From the NCBI RefSeq assembly GCF_000485595.1, contig NW_014577074.1, positions 53,318 through 87,296 on the forward strand: 33,979 nt of DNA. The letters run 5' to 3'. How positions within the stretch are numbered: the stretch's first letter is position 1; the number at the start of each line of letters is the position of its first letter. The translations under genes and the position numbers were made by a program. Origin of the DNA: Priapulus caudatus (Eukaryota; Priapulida; Priapulimorpha; Priapulimorphida; Priapulidae). The notes beneath the pieces are model-generated. The model was given only the letters and a program-made list of their open reading frames with translations, made no database searches and had not been told where the DNA came from. Shown here in pieces: positions 8,930 to 21,290 of the stretch.

Positions 8930-9247
8930 GCATACACGCGCGAGCGCACGCAGGTGCAAACACTCACGCACGAGCGCTCACAGGCACGAACACGCACAAT
9001 CTCGCGCACGCACGAACGCATGAACACACGCGCGCACACATGAACAGACTCACGAACAATAACACACGCTGACAGATAGGCACGAACACACGCATACGCG
9101 CAAGTACGCGAACACACACACGCATGCATGCGTAAACACATACATGTACACTAACACATACAGTGACAGACAAGTACGCAGCACGCACGCACACACACGC
9201 ACACATACACACACACAAACACACATACGCACACACATACACACACA

Positions 9248-9322
<75 letters not shown>

Positions 9323-9333
9323 ACGCGCGCGCA

Positions 9334-9372
<39 letters not shown>

Positions 9373-9412
9373 CACGCACGCACGCACACACACACACACA
9401 CACATTCGTGCA
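8930..9412. repeat. CA/CG-rich microsatellite tract
   Basis: Imperfect ACACGC and CACGCA repeats lead into a pure CA run (about 9248-9320), then a CACG tetranucleotide run (about 9338-9372) and CA again to about 9405. The His-Thr and Cys-Val frames of both strands come from it. Confidence 0.95.
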
Positions 9413-9710
9413 GCTAACATAGCGAGGCATATATGCCCACGGCGTCCATGTGACGCCGCATGGCGTTCACGCGTGATAGTCGCGTGATATACGCGTTCAC
9501 GCGTGATAGTCTCTGGCCGCAGATTGCGTGACACCGTGCCTGCGTGAGGCCAACAGGTGGCCACGACGTGACGAAGTCAGACCCGCAGTTTTTCAGCCAA
9601 TGTATGGCATTCAAATCATTGTAGGATCGACATAGATGGCGGTCGATGCGAGAACATCTACACACACATACACAAGAACATCCGTGAAAATATGTCACGT
9701 GCTCTGTCGC
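9413..9710. other. Spacer with a 30-bp direct repeat
   Basis: GCGTTCACGCGTGATAGTC occurs at 9463 and again at 9493, with CGCGTGATA between. The rest is unique sequence with no recognised gene. Confidence 0.55.
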
Positions 9711-9718
9711 CTTTATAT

Positions 9719-9788
<70 letters not shown>

Positions 9789-9798
9789 TATATATATA
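9711..9798. repeat. AT dinucleotide microsatellite
   Basis: A nearly pure TA run broken by a few single-base slips. It can extrude as a cruciform. Confidence 0.95.
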
Positions 9799-10384
9799 CA
9801 TATACATGAGACTTTTCATATAGAGGCAAAGAATGATTAGTGAATTAGTCATGTGTCTTTATCATCGCTGTCACCTACCATTAACGTGTGCGTAAACATT
9901 GCATTCTATATACGTTTTACTAAGAACTCGCGCAACTTCCATTCTATTTACTCATATCTTTATGTTCCTGTGGTCCATGAAAACTGTACATACTACTTTG
10001 TAATTGCATGTGTTTACATTAGCACCCGTGTACAGATTATGTAAGGAAAGCGCATGACGTCGTGTGTAAGATTCCAGTCTCATACCGCTCAATTAACAAC
10101 GTTCGCTGCCGTTTGTACGGGAGCTCGCCTTCTTCATCAATTTAAAATGAGAGCAGTACGCGCGGCGCAGCATCGCCGACGCGACACTATATTTATATTC
10201 GTTATTTATTTATTCGAGTGAGGATATTTCTAATGTGTGACCTTCTAACAATTCCAGAACTGCTACTGCACGTGCGCGCGTGTGTGCGTGCGCACGAGTC
10301 GCGCCTGCTGGCCGACTATTGGCGCATTATATCAGATACTCTAAACTAATAATCGGAATTACGTTCGCCTATTACGCGTAGAGC

Positions 10385-10386
<2 letters not shown>
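9799..10386. other. Unannotated spacer
   Basis: AT-rich sequence with a GC-rich patch near 10150-10190 and a GCGTGTG patch near 10275. No gene recognised. Confidence 0.5.
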
Positions 10387-10415
<29 letters not shown>

Positions 10416-10416
10416 C
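10387..10416 (+). repeat. GA microsatellite
   Basis: A pure GA run of about 30 bases. Confidence 0.95.
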
Positions 10417-11166
10417 TCTATGCCGGAGTAGCGAACAACTATTACCAATTCTCACCATAAGCTGTCTAACCGTGTACATATGCGTATGGCTGGAGACGAA
10501 GTCTCGCGGTATACACTACGTATCCCCAAGTCTATTATCGAAGTATATAAGGAAATAACGGTAAATACAACATATACTTACAAGAAAAGTGCATTTGTGG
10601 TTTTCTAAGGATGTTTTGTGCGCGGTCGGCCTGGGCGCTAGAGGCGGCAATAGCTTGTCTAATGCTCGCGCGTGCGTAAGTCGCGTTTCGTGGCGCATTA
10701 GCAGGTCACGAAGCCGCTCAGGCGAATTTGTTCGCGCTAATACGGCGTCACGAAAACAAACCGGCCCACCGACAATGACGATATACGGCCGGCTCGGCGA
10801 TAATAACAATACGGTGGCTTTTCGCGCTGTGCAATCAGCGTGATTGCTCGGCTTGACAGCTTCATTCAGCATCCGGCGCGAGTTTGGCGCGAGTACCGCC
10901 GCTGCGCTGCGAACCTTTATCACGATCAGCTCATGCGTAGCTGAAGCAAGATTCGAATAGGCGCGAGGGCGAATGGGCACGAAAGAAGACTGCACAAAAC
11001 AATCGCCAACCTGTCCGTCGCATGACCTTCGCCTTAATGCCCGCATTGCGCGATGTGATTTCGTGCGCGTGTGCGTATATGTGTGCATGCTTTCGTGTGC
11101 ACGTGCATGGGCGCGCACGTGCCTTTGTTGTGCATGGAGGTGAGAGGACATATGTGTATGTGTCAC
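10417..11166. other. Unannotated spacer, GC-rich centre
   Basis: The 10600-11030 part is GC-richer than its surroundings. The minus strand is open here for nearly 200 residues before merging into a Cys-Val repeat. No domain is recognisable, and a chance frame in GC-rich DNA is the simpler reading. Confidence 0.45.
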
Positions 11167-11168
11167 CA

Positions 11169-11216
<48 letters not shown>

Positions 11217-11217
11217 T

Positions 11218-11283
<66 letters not shown>
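11167..11283. repeat. CA-then-GT palindromic microsatellite
   Basis: A CA run (11168-11214) is followed at once by GGTGG and a GT run (to 11283), so the two halves are reverse complements with almost no loop. Flanking CACCACC and GGTGGTG extend the pairing. A long perfect hairpin is possible. Confidence 0.9.
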
Positions 11284-12068
<785 letters not shown>

Positions 12069-12069
<1 letters not shown>

Positions 12070-12520
12070 GCGTACGTGTGTACGTGTACGTGGGTGTTTG
12101 GTGCAATGGGATGTCAATATAATATGTATGCATATGTGAGCAGAAGGAAACGTGGTTACAATTCCCTCCTATGATACGTAGTACGACGGAACTACTATCT
12201 TATTCTATTGTCTGAACCTATGCAACGAAGTCACACATCGCGGCTGCTGGGTGAAAACGCGTCTTCTGGGCCCCGCAGTAATAAAGAATAAATAATAATA
12301 ATAATAAGTAATAAGTAGTAAAGAAGTGCATGAATACTATCCCACATGAAGGAGAATGCGACCGAACAACGCAGGAAAGTGCGCATGTGTGCACGCACGC
12401 AAACAAATGAGCGCACACGCGTACACGTGAACAAAAACCGAACGCGCGCACGCGATATTACCTTTTTACTTAAGTAATGACGTCTGACGAGTAAGTCATG
12501 ACGCGAAGCCACACCACACC
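12069..12520. other. Unannotated spacer with AAT microsatellite
   Basis: Contains a short AAT/AAG run (about 12283-12322). Otherwise unique sequence with no recognised gene. Confidence 0.5.
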
Positions 12521-12625
12521 ACGCCAAGCGACCTCGTCATCACGCCATACGATTATGTCATCACGCCAAGCGACTACGTCATCACGCCATACGATTATGT
12601 CATCACGCCAAGCGACTACGTCATG
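12521..12625 (+). repeat. 21-bp tandem repeat with alternating A/B units (42-bp higher order)
   Basis: Five consecutive 21-bp units, at 12521, 12542, 12563, 12584 and 12605, alternate between ACGCCAAGCGACTACGTCAT and ACGCCATACGATTATGTCAT, each followed by C or G. A unit holds GTCATCACG at its end, so TGACG/CGTCA-type half sites recur every 21 bases, two helical turns. Partial similarity extends upstream to about 12495. A minus-strand frame reads as a WRDD-type repeat but shows no other protein character. Confidence 0.9.
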
Positions 12626-13289
12626 ACGGCAAACATGTAGAAAATTATGAAGATTTTTCAGAGTGCCAGGATGCGACGCATTCACGACAGGAATAGGAGC
12701 ACAAACGATACTCATGTCGACTGTTCGTTCTCTTTGTGTATAGCGCAAGTGCGGTCTTTTGCACATTTTCGTATTCCGCCGCAAAATATGTCCATACATT
12801 CTAATAAGCGAGACGCACGTCAGTTAAGTGCTGGCTTAGAGATTATGGTAATAAGTCAATAGCCGAGAACGATCTCAGTAAAACCTCGCACGAAGGCCGA
12901 GCTAGCGAGAACCGGCAAAATTCGATAAGAATTTATTCTAATCAAAATGTGAGAGTGGCCGTTAATCTATCACGTTTGTTGTCCCGTAAGATTCTCTCCG
13001 ACTACCGATTATTGTTCTACTTGATAAATCCTACGCGGACCCTAGATGAATATTTAATGTCTGACATTTAAAGTGGGCAAAACCCCCAGCCATGCGTGCC
13101 TGCGAGGCGATAGACACCTACATGCACATCAACGTTTTACTTCACTACTGTAAACTATAACTCTAACGTACGGTAAACGGGGTAGCTTCGTCAAAAGACT
13201 GGCTGCTATTTTGATTCGCAAAAACCCACAAGATGTAAGACCGCGGGCTAAACGAATGCACCGACGAATAAATATGCCACAAACAGAAT
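12626..13289. other. Unannotated spacer
   Basis: AT-rich unique sequence. Nothing recognised apart from short open frames without domains. Confidence 0.5.
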
Positions 13290-13748
13290 GTTACACAGAA
13301 TCTATACATGCACACCACAGCCCATTGCACAAAATCTATACATTTACAAATAAGTCAATAGAGCATTGCACGAAATTTACAAAAGTAAAAATCAGCCTAA
13401 TGTACTATTGCTAAATTCCATGGACGTATACTTGTATAATTTATAATGTATTCATGAGTAAATGTGCCGGTAATAATATCCTAATTGTTTAAATGCGAGT
13501 CAATGTACGTCTACATGCAATCAAACCGCGTAGGACAAGACCTCAACTAACCACCGGATAAAAACACTCTACACAAAATCTATATGCCACGTACCATTGC
13601 GTTAATTACCCTTTAAACGCCATCTAAGAATGGGTGGCTACACAAAATCTACTAATGTACGCACGAGTCGATAAACAATTTGGCGCAATCTTTACATCTA
13701 CACGCGAGGCAAAAATACTTTTGCGCAATATCCACGCATATACGCACA

Positions 13749-13829
<81 letters not shown>

Positions 13830-13940
13830 CTCAAAGGACCTCTACACAAAATCGACACATCTCTACACGTGAGTCTGTGGACCTTTACACATAATCTATA
13901 CACAACTGAACAGAGAGCTCTACACAAAATCTAGGCATGT
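13290..13940 (+). repeat. Degenerate minisatellite with CTACACAAAATCTA core
   Basis: The core CTACACAAAATCTATACAT or a variant occurs at about 13294, 13327, 13366, 13569, 13639, 13684, 13725, 13843, 13885 and 13919. Where copies are close the spacing is about 33-45 bases, so the original unit was near 40. The CA microsatellite lies inside the block and may have grown from the ACACA within a unit. Confidence 0.65.
13745..13828. repeat. CA microsatellite
   Basis: A nearly pure CA run inside the degenerate CTACACAAAATCTA repeat. Confidence 0.95.
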
Positions 13941-14650
13941 ACTGGACAATCAATTTACAACCGCAACTAAGGAGGCAAGTGGAAGTTAATCCATTTCAAA
14001 TCACTTCGCGGAAAAAACTCGTCACAATTGATCCCCGCCAAACCTCGTTATCTCAACTAGATCTTACGATTGCCACGCCACCCGCTGACAATTCAAATCA
14101 CGTCAACATGCAAATTATAATCGAATTGCAGCCAAATTTTATTACTAACGCGAATTTATTTCGAAAATGAAATCCCCCTCATATCTCATTACGATTTGCG
14201 CGTAAACACAAAAGCAGCGGCGTATATACATCGACAAACAATTTCCTTTCGAAGGCTCGCGATACATGCGCGGAGAGGACTGGAATGCAGAGACGTTCAG
14301 TTCGCTGGAGACGACGGCTACACCATCGCGACTTAACCGATCATATTTCGAGCATATCATGCTGTCAACAGGAAGTTCTACATCTTGCTGCAGACGGCGA
14401 ATGACTGGAATTTCTTACCCCCAGACATCGTGACAGATGGATCAATTGATGCTTTTTGAGCGAAAGCTGTAACTCGTCCATGTCGGTATCACTTCTTCGC
14501 GCTTTCTTTATTTTTAAATAAATATGCGCACAGTTTCGCGCCTCTCTTCTCACTCTTAGCTAATCTCTTCCGTCTATTTTCCTTTCCCATCGCTAGGCCT
14601 TACGGGCCGCTCATTTTATGAATAGTGATACGTATACGTAAAGAAAGGAG
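13941..14650. other. Unannotated spacer
   Basis: No gene, RNA or repeat recognised. A 77-residue frame near 13937-14170 begins inside the repeat and has no recognisable domain. Confidence 0.5.

Positions 14651-14696
<46 letters not shown>
14651..14696. repeat. AT microsatellite
   Basis: A pure TA run of about 45 bases. Confidence 0.95.
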
Positions 14697-14698
<2 letters not shown>

Positions 14699-17500
14699 TT
14701 GACTTAGAGACGCTGACCGAGGTGACGTCATCGGATTGGCCAACAGCGACGACTGGTATCTTTAGAAGAGTTGTAATCGTGTCCTTTCTTGTCAGGTAGT
14801 CCGAATTTGCACGTCATCAGACTTTGAAAAACGCAACATACTTTTAGAATGTTTACACTAGTACTCTTACTACATGGATTTTTATGAACACACTTGGCCA
14901 CATGGGACAATTACCGGCCAAAAAAACGAATGTTCGGGATGAAAAAATAGGGCGAAAAGGTCCATCATCTGCGAACCTTATCGCAGGCGGTCCAAATTTG
15001 GAAAATCTCGGACGAATCTGCTTCACTCCTTCGTTTCTTCAGTAAGATTAAAGTATGGCATCGGACGAGGTGTGTAGAGGGATGCGTCTATCGGAAACAT
15101 TCCACCTTAATTGGATATTATTCTTGGTACAAATAATAAACGCGTGCTACACCAACTGGGTATGGGGCATACGCGCCATCGACAGCTAGATGAGAGTTTA
15201 CTTACTTTAAACTGAAGTAGACTTGTATATTTCGGTTATACAGCAGGACTGTCAGGACTGTCATTGTACAACGTGTATGTAAACGTTCACAGACGAGCAT
15301 CTGCGTTGGTATGAAAACCCGAAAACAGCTTTATTGAAATTTCGCGGATGTAATAGAGATAGATATTAGTGATGTTATCTAGTATGAAATTACTACGAAG
15401 CCTATATGGTCAACTAACAGCGGGAGGAAAAGCGGAACAAATGCCAGGAGATGATCATGAATTTCAAGATGGGTGCCACCAACTGGTGGGGTGTATACAT
15501 TGATATCCATGTATACATGGTGAGCAGTGGTAGGGTATTACAGTACTATAGGCTATAGTCGGTATAATGCATTTTTAAACCAATCATGCCGGAGTCCATA
15601 ACCTTAGACTGTATTGGGCTGTAGTTTGTGGGGTAACTAGTGGGTGTATACTTATTGCAAAATGGAGGAGATGGGGCCATAAAAGGCGACTAGAGGCATT
15701 TAGAAAAACGAGGGTCACTTTTTATCACATGGCGCGTATTACAGGAGTCAACTAACGTGGGTGGCCTGTGAAAAGAGGTAATCCCCAAGAGTCTATTCTG
15801 TAGCACCGAATTATTAGCTTAAGCTTTCGTTTGAAATTTCCCGCTTCTTATTTCGCTTCGATTTTTTAATGAGTGAACTCCAATCTAACCCATATAATTA
15901 GACAGGCGCGATAATTGCTAAGGCGGATCTCACGCAAAACCAAACTGGAAGTTGATTTTGGGTAGATAAGTAAATAATTCTATATGTTTAGCTTGTGAGT
16001 CGGGCTCCAACAACATTTTTCGTCTATTTTTGGTTATTTTTAATTGGCGTGTTCGAACTAGGAACGTGCAAGTAATTGCCGCGCGTTCACCCTGGGAAGG
16101 GTTACCACAGCACGTATATAATGAAATATGTGCTATGGGGAGCCTTGTAAAGTAGCCGAACAAAACCACTATTTATTCAGCGAAACTTGTAATGTAAGTC
16201 GTATTGTGATGCGTATAGCATCTGTAGTAGATAATTATTATGAAAGCTGACGGCATTCGAGAATTCATCCTATTTATTTACTTCTAAAATCACTTTCTCA
16301 AAACGCACGGATTATCCAGGGGCGCGTCCCTGTAGTAGTTATTGAGTAGCACGCTCCGATGTACCCAGCATCGCCATAATGTATTGTACTGGCATGTTGA
16401 CACGGCCATCTTTTTAGTCTCACAAATTTAAGAATCAATAATTGTTAAAAACTCAAGGAACACAAAAGCTGCAATATAGACCAACTTATGCACATAGCTA
16501 GTTTGTAGGCATTGTAACATTGTGATACGCCTCAAAAAGTAACCTCAGGATGAGAGTAAAGGAAAAGTTGAGCAAATCTCGAGGGAGTAGTTGGTTAGAG
16601 TAAGGGACTGTCGCGTAGGGACATAATCGTCAAATTTTATGTGGTCCATTATTCAATATGACAACACTTTATTACTACGTGCCCCAGTGTATGGCCATGT
16701 GGGCATTAAATTCTTCATAAGAGGCGCGGAAAAGGAAAATAAAAATTCTAAACACTTTCATTTTTGGTCTTTATGGGAACCGCAACAGTCTGTCAGAAAT
16801 ATGACAGATGGATTTAATGACCAATATTTTAGCAATATTTATTTATTTATTTATCACGTGGATAATTTACTAGTATGACCACATAATTTATTATATTATT
16901 TATGATAATTTATTTTATTTAGCATTTCTCCTCACCAGGCAATAGCATTTAACTGCGTGCAATATAATATCATATGAGCGCGCAGCGCCATGTAGATTTA
17001 TACTATCGCAATCTATAACTCACGCAAAGATTATGACGTCATCGGTTCTTATTGCCATTTACTCCGCGGGTGTTCAGTAACTACAAACTGGAAAATTCTG
17101 TCTCTTTGCCTGATTGCGTATAATCTACGTATAATATGCGTAAACGTTACGATGAAGTGGTATCTAATATAATTGCGATTATAAAAAGAACCATATACGC
17201 GGCCAAACAGCGCATACATAATGAATACGAAAATCGAAAAATCGCCTCGTACGAATAAACATGTAAACACATTCCGAGAAACCCCACAGCGAGGAGGTCG
17301 ATGCACTCAGTATGCGCTCACACAATGCTGTAATGTCTCATCTAACATATATTCCCGACGGATTCAAGGTTATCATTCATTTCGTCGATGGATCTTAATA
17401 ATCCCGCTCGCCCCATGGGACCTCGGCGGATACGCGCCAACTCGCGATATCAAATTATCGATTCTTTTTTTTATATAAATCCGAGGCCGGAAAGGAGGAA
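14697..17500. other. 2.8-kb stretch with no recognised feature
   Basis: AT-rich sequence on both strands with only short open frames of no recognisable composition. A small palindrome (TGTATACAT ... ATGTATACA near 15490-15516) is the only structure noted. Short exons or degraded transposons cannot be excluded by eye. Confidence 0.5.
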
Positions 17501-17660
17501 GTAGATATATGCGATCATTGCTTACGTCGTTAGCTCGATGTCGATGTCGTGTGTGTTGTGTGTTCGACGTCGCGTGCGAGGCGTGCGGCTGCGTGTGCGT
17601 TGCGTGCGTCGCGTGCTGGGTGCGTGGTGCGTGTTTGTGTGTGGTTGTGTGGATGAGCAG
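17501..17660 (+). repeat. GCGTGTG-rich low-complexity tract
   Basis: The + strand is rich in G and T, with irregular TGCGTG, TGTCG and GTGTTG groups. Not a clean microsatellite. Confidence 0.7.
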
Positions 17661-17714
17661 GCCTATAGTGCGGCTTCTTCTCGTATGGTTTACGTCCAGA
17701 ATTACCTCAATGAT

Positions 17715-17765
17715 ACACATATATATGTATGGATATATTATATATTATATATATATGTATTATTA
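17715..17765. repeat. AT-rich microsatellite
   Basis: TATATA runs with slips, leading directly into the third foldback element. Confidence 0.8.
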
Positions 17766-17820
17766 TATATATATCAGGAGGTAGATAAAGGATCCTTTAT
17801 CCTTACTCCTGATATATATA
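17766..17820. mobile_element. Short foldback element, third member
   Basis: The left arm TATATATATCAGGAGGTAGA and then TAAAGGAT meets the right arm ATCCTTTATCCTTACTCCTG and then ATATATATA, with a centre GGATCC and no loop. The arm core TATCAGGAG equals that of 2988-3055. It lies in TA-rich DNA, as the other two do. Confidence 0.55.
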
Positions 17821-17889
17821 TTATAGTATTACGAAGAGAGGGTCACGAAGATTTTGAGAGGAGGGAGAGAGGAGAGAGGGGGGGGAAGA

Positions 17890-19015
17890 AATAGATAGTA
17901 GATAGATAGCATAGATTAGGTAGTTAGTAGATAGTAGAAGATAGTAGATGGATAATAGATAGATAGATTGGATAGCTAGATAGTTGATAGATCATAGATA
18001 CGATATAGGAGATAGGTACGACTTACAGAAGGATAGTAGATAGATATGATTTAGATGAACTAAATGTATGGATAGCTAGATATATAGATAGTAGATAGTA
18101 AGATAGATATAAGAGTGTAGTAGATTAAGTGATAGATAGATAGTAGATAATATGATAGATGAGATATAGATAGTAGATAGATAGATAGATTAGATTAGAT
18201 AGATGAGTAGATAGATGAGATAGATAGCTATAGATAGACTTGATAGATGATAGATAGTATAGAGATACGTGATATAGATGATTAGATAGATAGGATAGAT
18301 AGATAGATAATTGATAGATAAATAGATAGATGTAGATAGATGATAACGATAGATAGATAGATTGATAGAATAGATAGATAGATAGAATTAGTAGATCAGA
18401 TAGAAATCGCATAGATAGTATGATTAGCTCATGACTCGATCGCATTAGTATATGATAGATGATAGATAGATCGGCTTATTTAAAAGATAATAATACGACT
18501 GGTGTAGCTAGATGACTAGTACGATAGATAGATAATGATGAGATGATAGATAGTACTTAGATAGTAGATAGATTAATGATGATAGAATTAGTAAGATATA
18601 GAGATCGTGATGTAGATCAGATCGGAGATAGGATACGATAGATGATTAGATAATGTAAATTTATACGGTGCGAGATAGATGTAGTAGTACTCGTATATAA
18701 TAAGAGCTTAGTAAAAGTAGCGGATGTGTAGATAGTTATTATTCCTGGATAGAGAGGAGGATAGATGATAGATAGATAGATAGTAGTAAGATAGAATAGA
18801 TATAGATAGATAAGTATAGAGAATAGAATTAGTTAATTAGCGTTGAGATAAGATGATAGATGACAAATCATGTATAGATAGTGATGAGCTAGATCAGAGT
18901 TGTTGATGTTATGATGGTATAGATGTAGATAGTAGATAGATAGATAGATATACGACTAGATATATGATAGTATGTAGATAGATAGATAGATAGATAGATG
19001 TTAGCTGTAATAGTG
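17890..19015 (+). repeat. GATA/TAGA-type tetranucleotide tract, irregular
   Basis: About 1.1 kb dominated by GATA, TAGA and GTAGATA words, with purines plus T on the + strand and almost no C. The phase breaks every few units by one or two bases. The longest clean runs are near 18176-18190, 18296-18310 and 18977-18998. The Ile/Tyr/Ser minus-strand frames come from the repeat. Confidence 0.9.
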
Positions 19016-19149
19016 TACGAATGACAGTGAAGTATCGCAAGCCGGGGAACACATGTATAGAAGGCAAACAAGGCAGAGAGTGAGCCTCGCATACTCTGAC
19101 CTTTCGCTATCGTACAGTGCCATACCTTATATATCAGATTGTGCATAGT

Positions 19150-19502
19150 TTTCGGTTCTATGAATAGAGCGAGCGGAAAAAAAACGGAGGGCAGAGAAGC
19201 GGAAGTACTGAGGGGCGTTGATCGCAGAAAGAGTGTACGAGAGATGACGCAGAAGAATTGAGGAAAGGTAAGAGGCGAGGGTGAGAATAGGACAGGTCAG
19301 GAGAGGGGGAGAGAATAGGAAGGACAGGTTCAGAGAGGACGTGGAGAGAGTTATGAGTAAGGATTAGCAGAGACAAGGTCAGAGAAAGGATCGCGAGAGA
19401 GACAGAGAAGGGCAGGGAATGAGCGACGATTGAGCAAGGCGAGCTGAGCAGGAGAAGAGAGGCTGGAAGATGAGAGAGAGAGGAGGGGAGAGAATCGCGC
19501 GC
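19150..19502 (+). repeat. Purine-rich tract
   Basis: The + strand is strongly G+A rich (GAGAGAG, GGAGAGA groups) without a regular unit. It lies between the GATA tract and the GT tract, so about 2 kb of one-sided base composition is continuous here. Confidence 0.7.
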
Positions 19503-20135
19503 GAGGGTACGTGTGTGTGTATGTGTGACGTGCAGTTGCGTGATCTGTGCGGTGCGTTGGTGTGTGTGTGTGCAATGTGTTGTGTATGTGTGTGCTGTGT
19601 TGGTGAGTGTGTGTGTGGCTGCGTGAGTTGGGTGTGTGCTGTTTGTGTGTGTGTGTGTGTGTGTGTCTCTGTTGTGTGGTGTGTGTGTGCTGTGTGTGTT
19701 GTGGGTGTGTGTGGTGTGTGTGTGTGGTCGCCATGCTGGTGTGGGGTGTGGCTAGAAAGCCATCTTGTTTCGTGGTGTGTGGGGGTAGGTGTGTGGTGCT
19801 AGGGTATGATGTGTATTATGCTTATTACACATTTGGTGTTCGGGCAGATGGTGTGTTCGTTTCATTGTTTCAACGTTTAATGTCGGTGGATAGCGTCGTG
19901 TGGGAGCTGTTGTGAATACGTAGTAGGCTGATGTGTTGTGTGTGTGGTTAACCGATGTGCATGTGCTTATGATGTTATTAGTTGTAAATGATGTGTGATG
20001 AGTAGGTGTAGGTCTGGTGTTTGTGTGTGTATGGGTAATTGATCCGGTTAATGCTAAAGCGTGTGTGTGTGGTGTGTGTGTGTGATCGCTGTGTGTGTGT
20101 GGCGTGGCCTGTGCGTGACCATAGGATCATTTAGG
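19503..20135 (+). repeat. G/T-rich low-complexity tract
   Basis: Irregular GTGTGT and GTGGTGT words, densest at 19555-19800 and 20030-20110, with a more mixed stretch near 19800-19930. The Cys/Val/Trp frames reflect the composition. Confidence 0.85.
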
Positions 20136-20980
20136 GTTTTTGTGTGTAGCGAACGCTCAGTGTGGACTTGCGAAATAAAATGTCATGATACACTAGCGCT
20201 AAAGATCATATTAAGCTATATATTGTGATAATATACAGAATAATATTATGTGTAGTGAATGTGAGGACAGAGATGTTCCATTAGAGGGACGGCGCGCATT
20301 TTTGTATTTACTCCCAATGCCGGGTAAATTGCCTACTTGTGCGCGCGATTGTGGGAGGGGGCATCGTAGAGTGATGTTTAAATCATCGTGATTTATCTCA
20401 AAGAGGATACCAAACGCAAAAGAATAATATATGAATGAGCGATCTAGTGACATAAGTCAGGGAATAGTGGCGCATTGCAGTGGAACTAGTAGATCTATAG
20501 CAAAATGCTCTGTAGAATTGCGAGACTACCATGAACCAACCAATCAGGTGAATGCTGCTTGGTCTTGATACTCGACCTGAGATGCTTATGTCATTTTTAC
20601 GTTATAAATTACGAAGGAGTCTCTGGGCGCAAAGTTTGCGAGCTGAGCTTTAGAGCCATGAATCTGTAGTTATTTAGCAAATTCGTGAATAAAGATGGTG
20701 TGATTGTGTACGTAGTTATTTTGCTTTCATCAGTTAGTGCAGGGTTCACCTCTGATAGACGAGCGAGCTCAATTTTCTAAGACAGTAGAAATCGTTGTCG
20801 CCATATCATTTAGTTATGTTTTATCAGCATGTACTCGCTAATATGCTATAATTGTTAGGGCCGTGGCCAGACGATCAACGGCAAGATTCTATGGCAGAAG
20901 AGATGCTGCACCGCCAGTCGTGTCACCAGCGCAGTACACACTGCTCCACGACCTCGTGAGGAAACTTTCGGTTCTACATA
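20136..20980. other. Unannotated spacer
   Basis: Unique sequence of mixed composition. The only link noted is ACCAATCAGGTGAATGC near 20540, similar in reverse to the TGATTGG repeat at 3471-3932. Confidence 0.5.
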
Positions 20981-21290
20981 TTTACGCACACCAGCCACCC
21001 GCCTCACCACCCCCACCAACACTACACGTGATCGCACACCGCATACAACACCTCATACACATCAACACCACAGCAACAAAACCACAACCGCACCAACAGC
21101 CCATCACAGAACCACACCAAACACACAGCCACCACACACGCCTCACACAACACATCAACGCACACGCAACGCACGCGCCACTACCAACACCACACCACCA
21201 CTATCCGGCGCGCACAACAACAGGACAACACATCACACACACCACAACCACACATACAACAACTGCACTATCAATACCTACATACATAAT
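20981..21290 (+). repeat. C/A-only low-complexity tract
   Basis: The + strand is almost entirely C and A for about 300 bases, with irregular ACCACA, CAACA and ACACC words and very little G or T. The His/Thr/Pro-rich frame is a product of this. Confidence 0.85.

Noticed and set aside
8332-9141. 269-residue minus-strand frame opposite the four-span gene
   Set aside because: It is the GC-rich shadow of the real gene joined to a CA-repeat translation. No domain is present.
10516-11214. 232-residue minus-strand frame
   Set aside because: The first part is a Cys-Val repeat, and the remaining nearly 200 residues show no domain, membrane pattern or conserved motif. It lies in GC-rich DNA where long chance frames are common.
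12521-12625. CRISPR-like array
   Set aside because: Units are contiguous 21-bp tandem copies without unique spacers, in an animal-type genome.
12470-12799. WRDD-type repeat protein on the minus strand
   Set aside because: The peptide repeat follows from the exact 21-bp DNA period. The flanking residues look non-coding.
19470-19915. Cys/Val/Trp-rich plus-strand frames
   Set aside because: They come from G/T-only low-complexity DNA and have no conserved cysteine spacing beyond the repeat.
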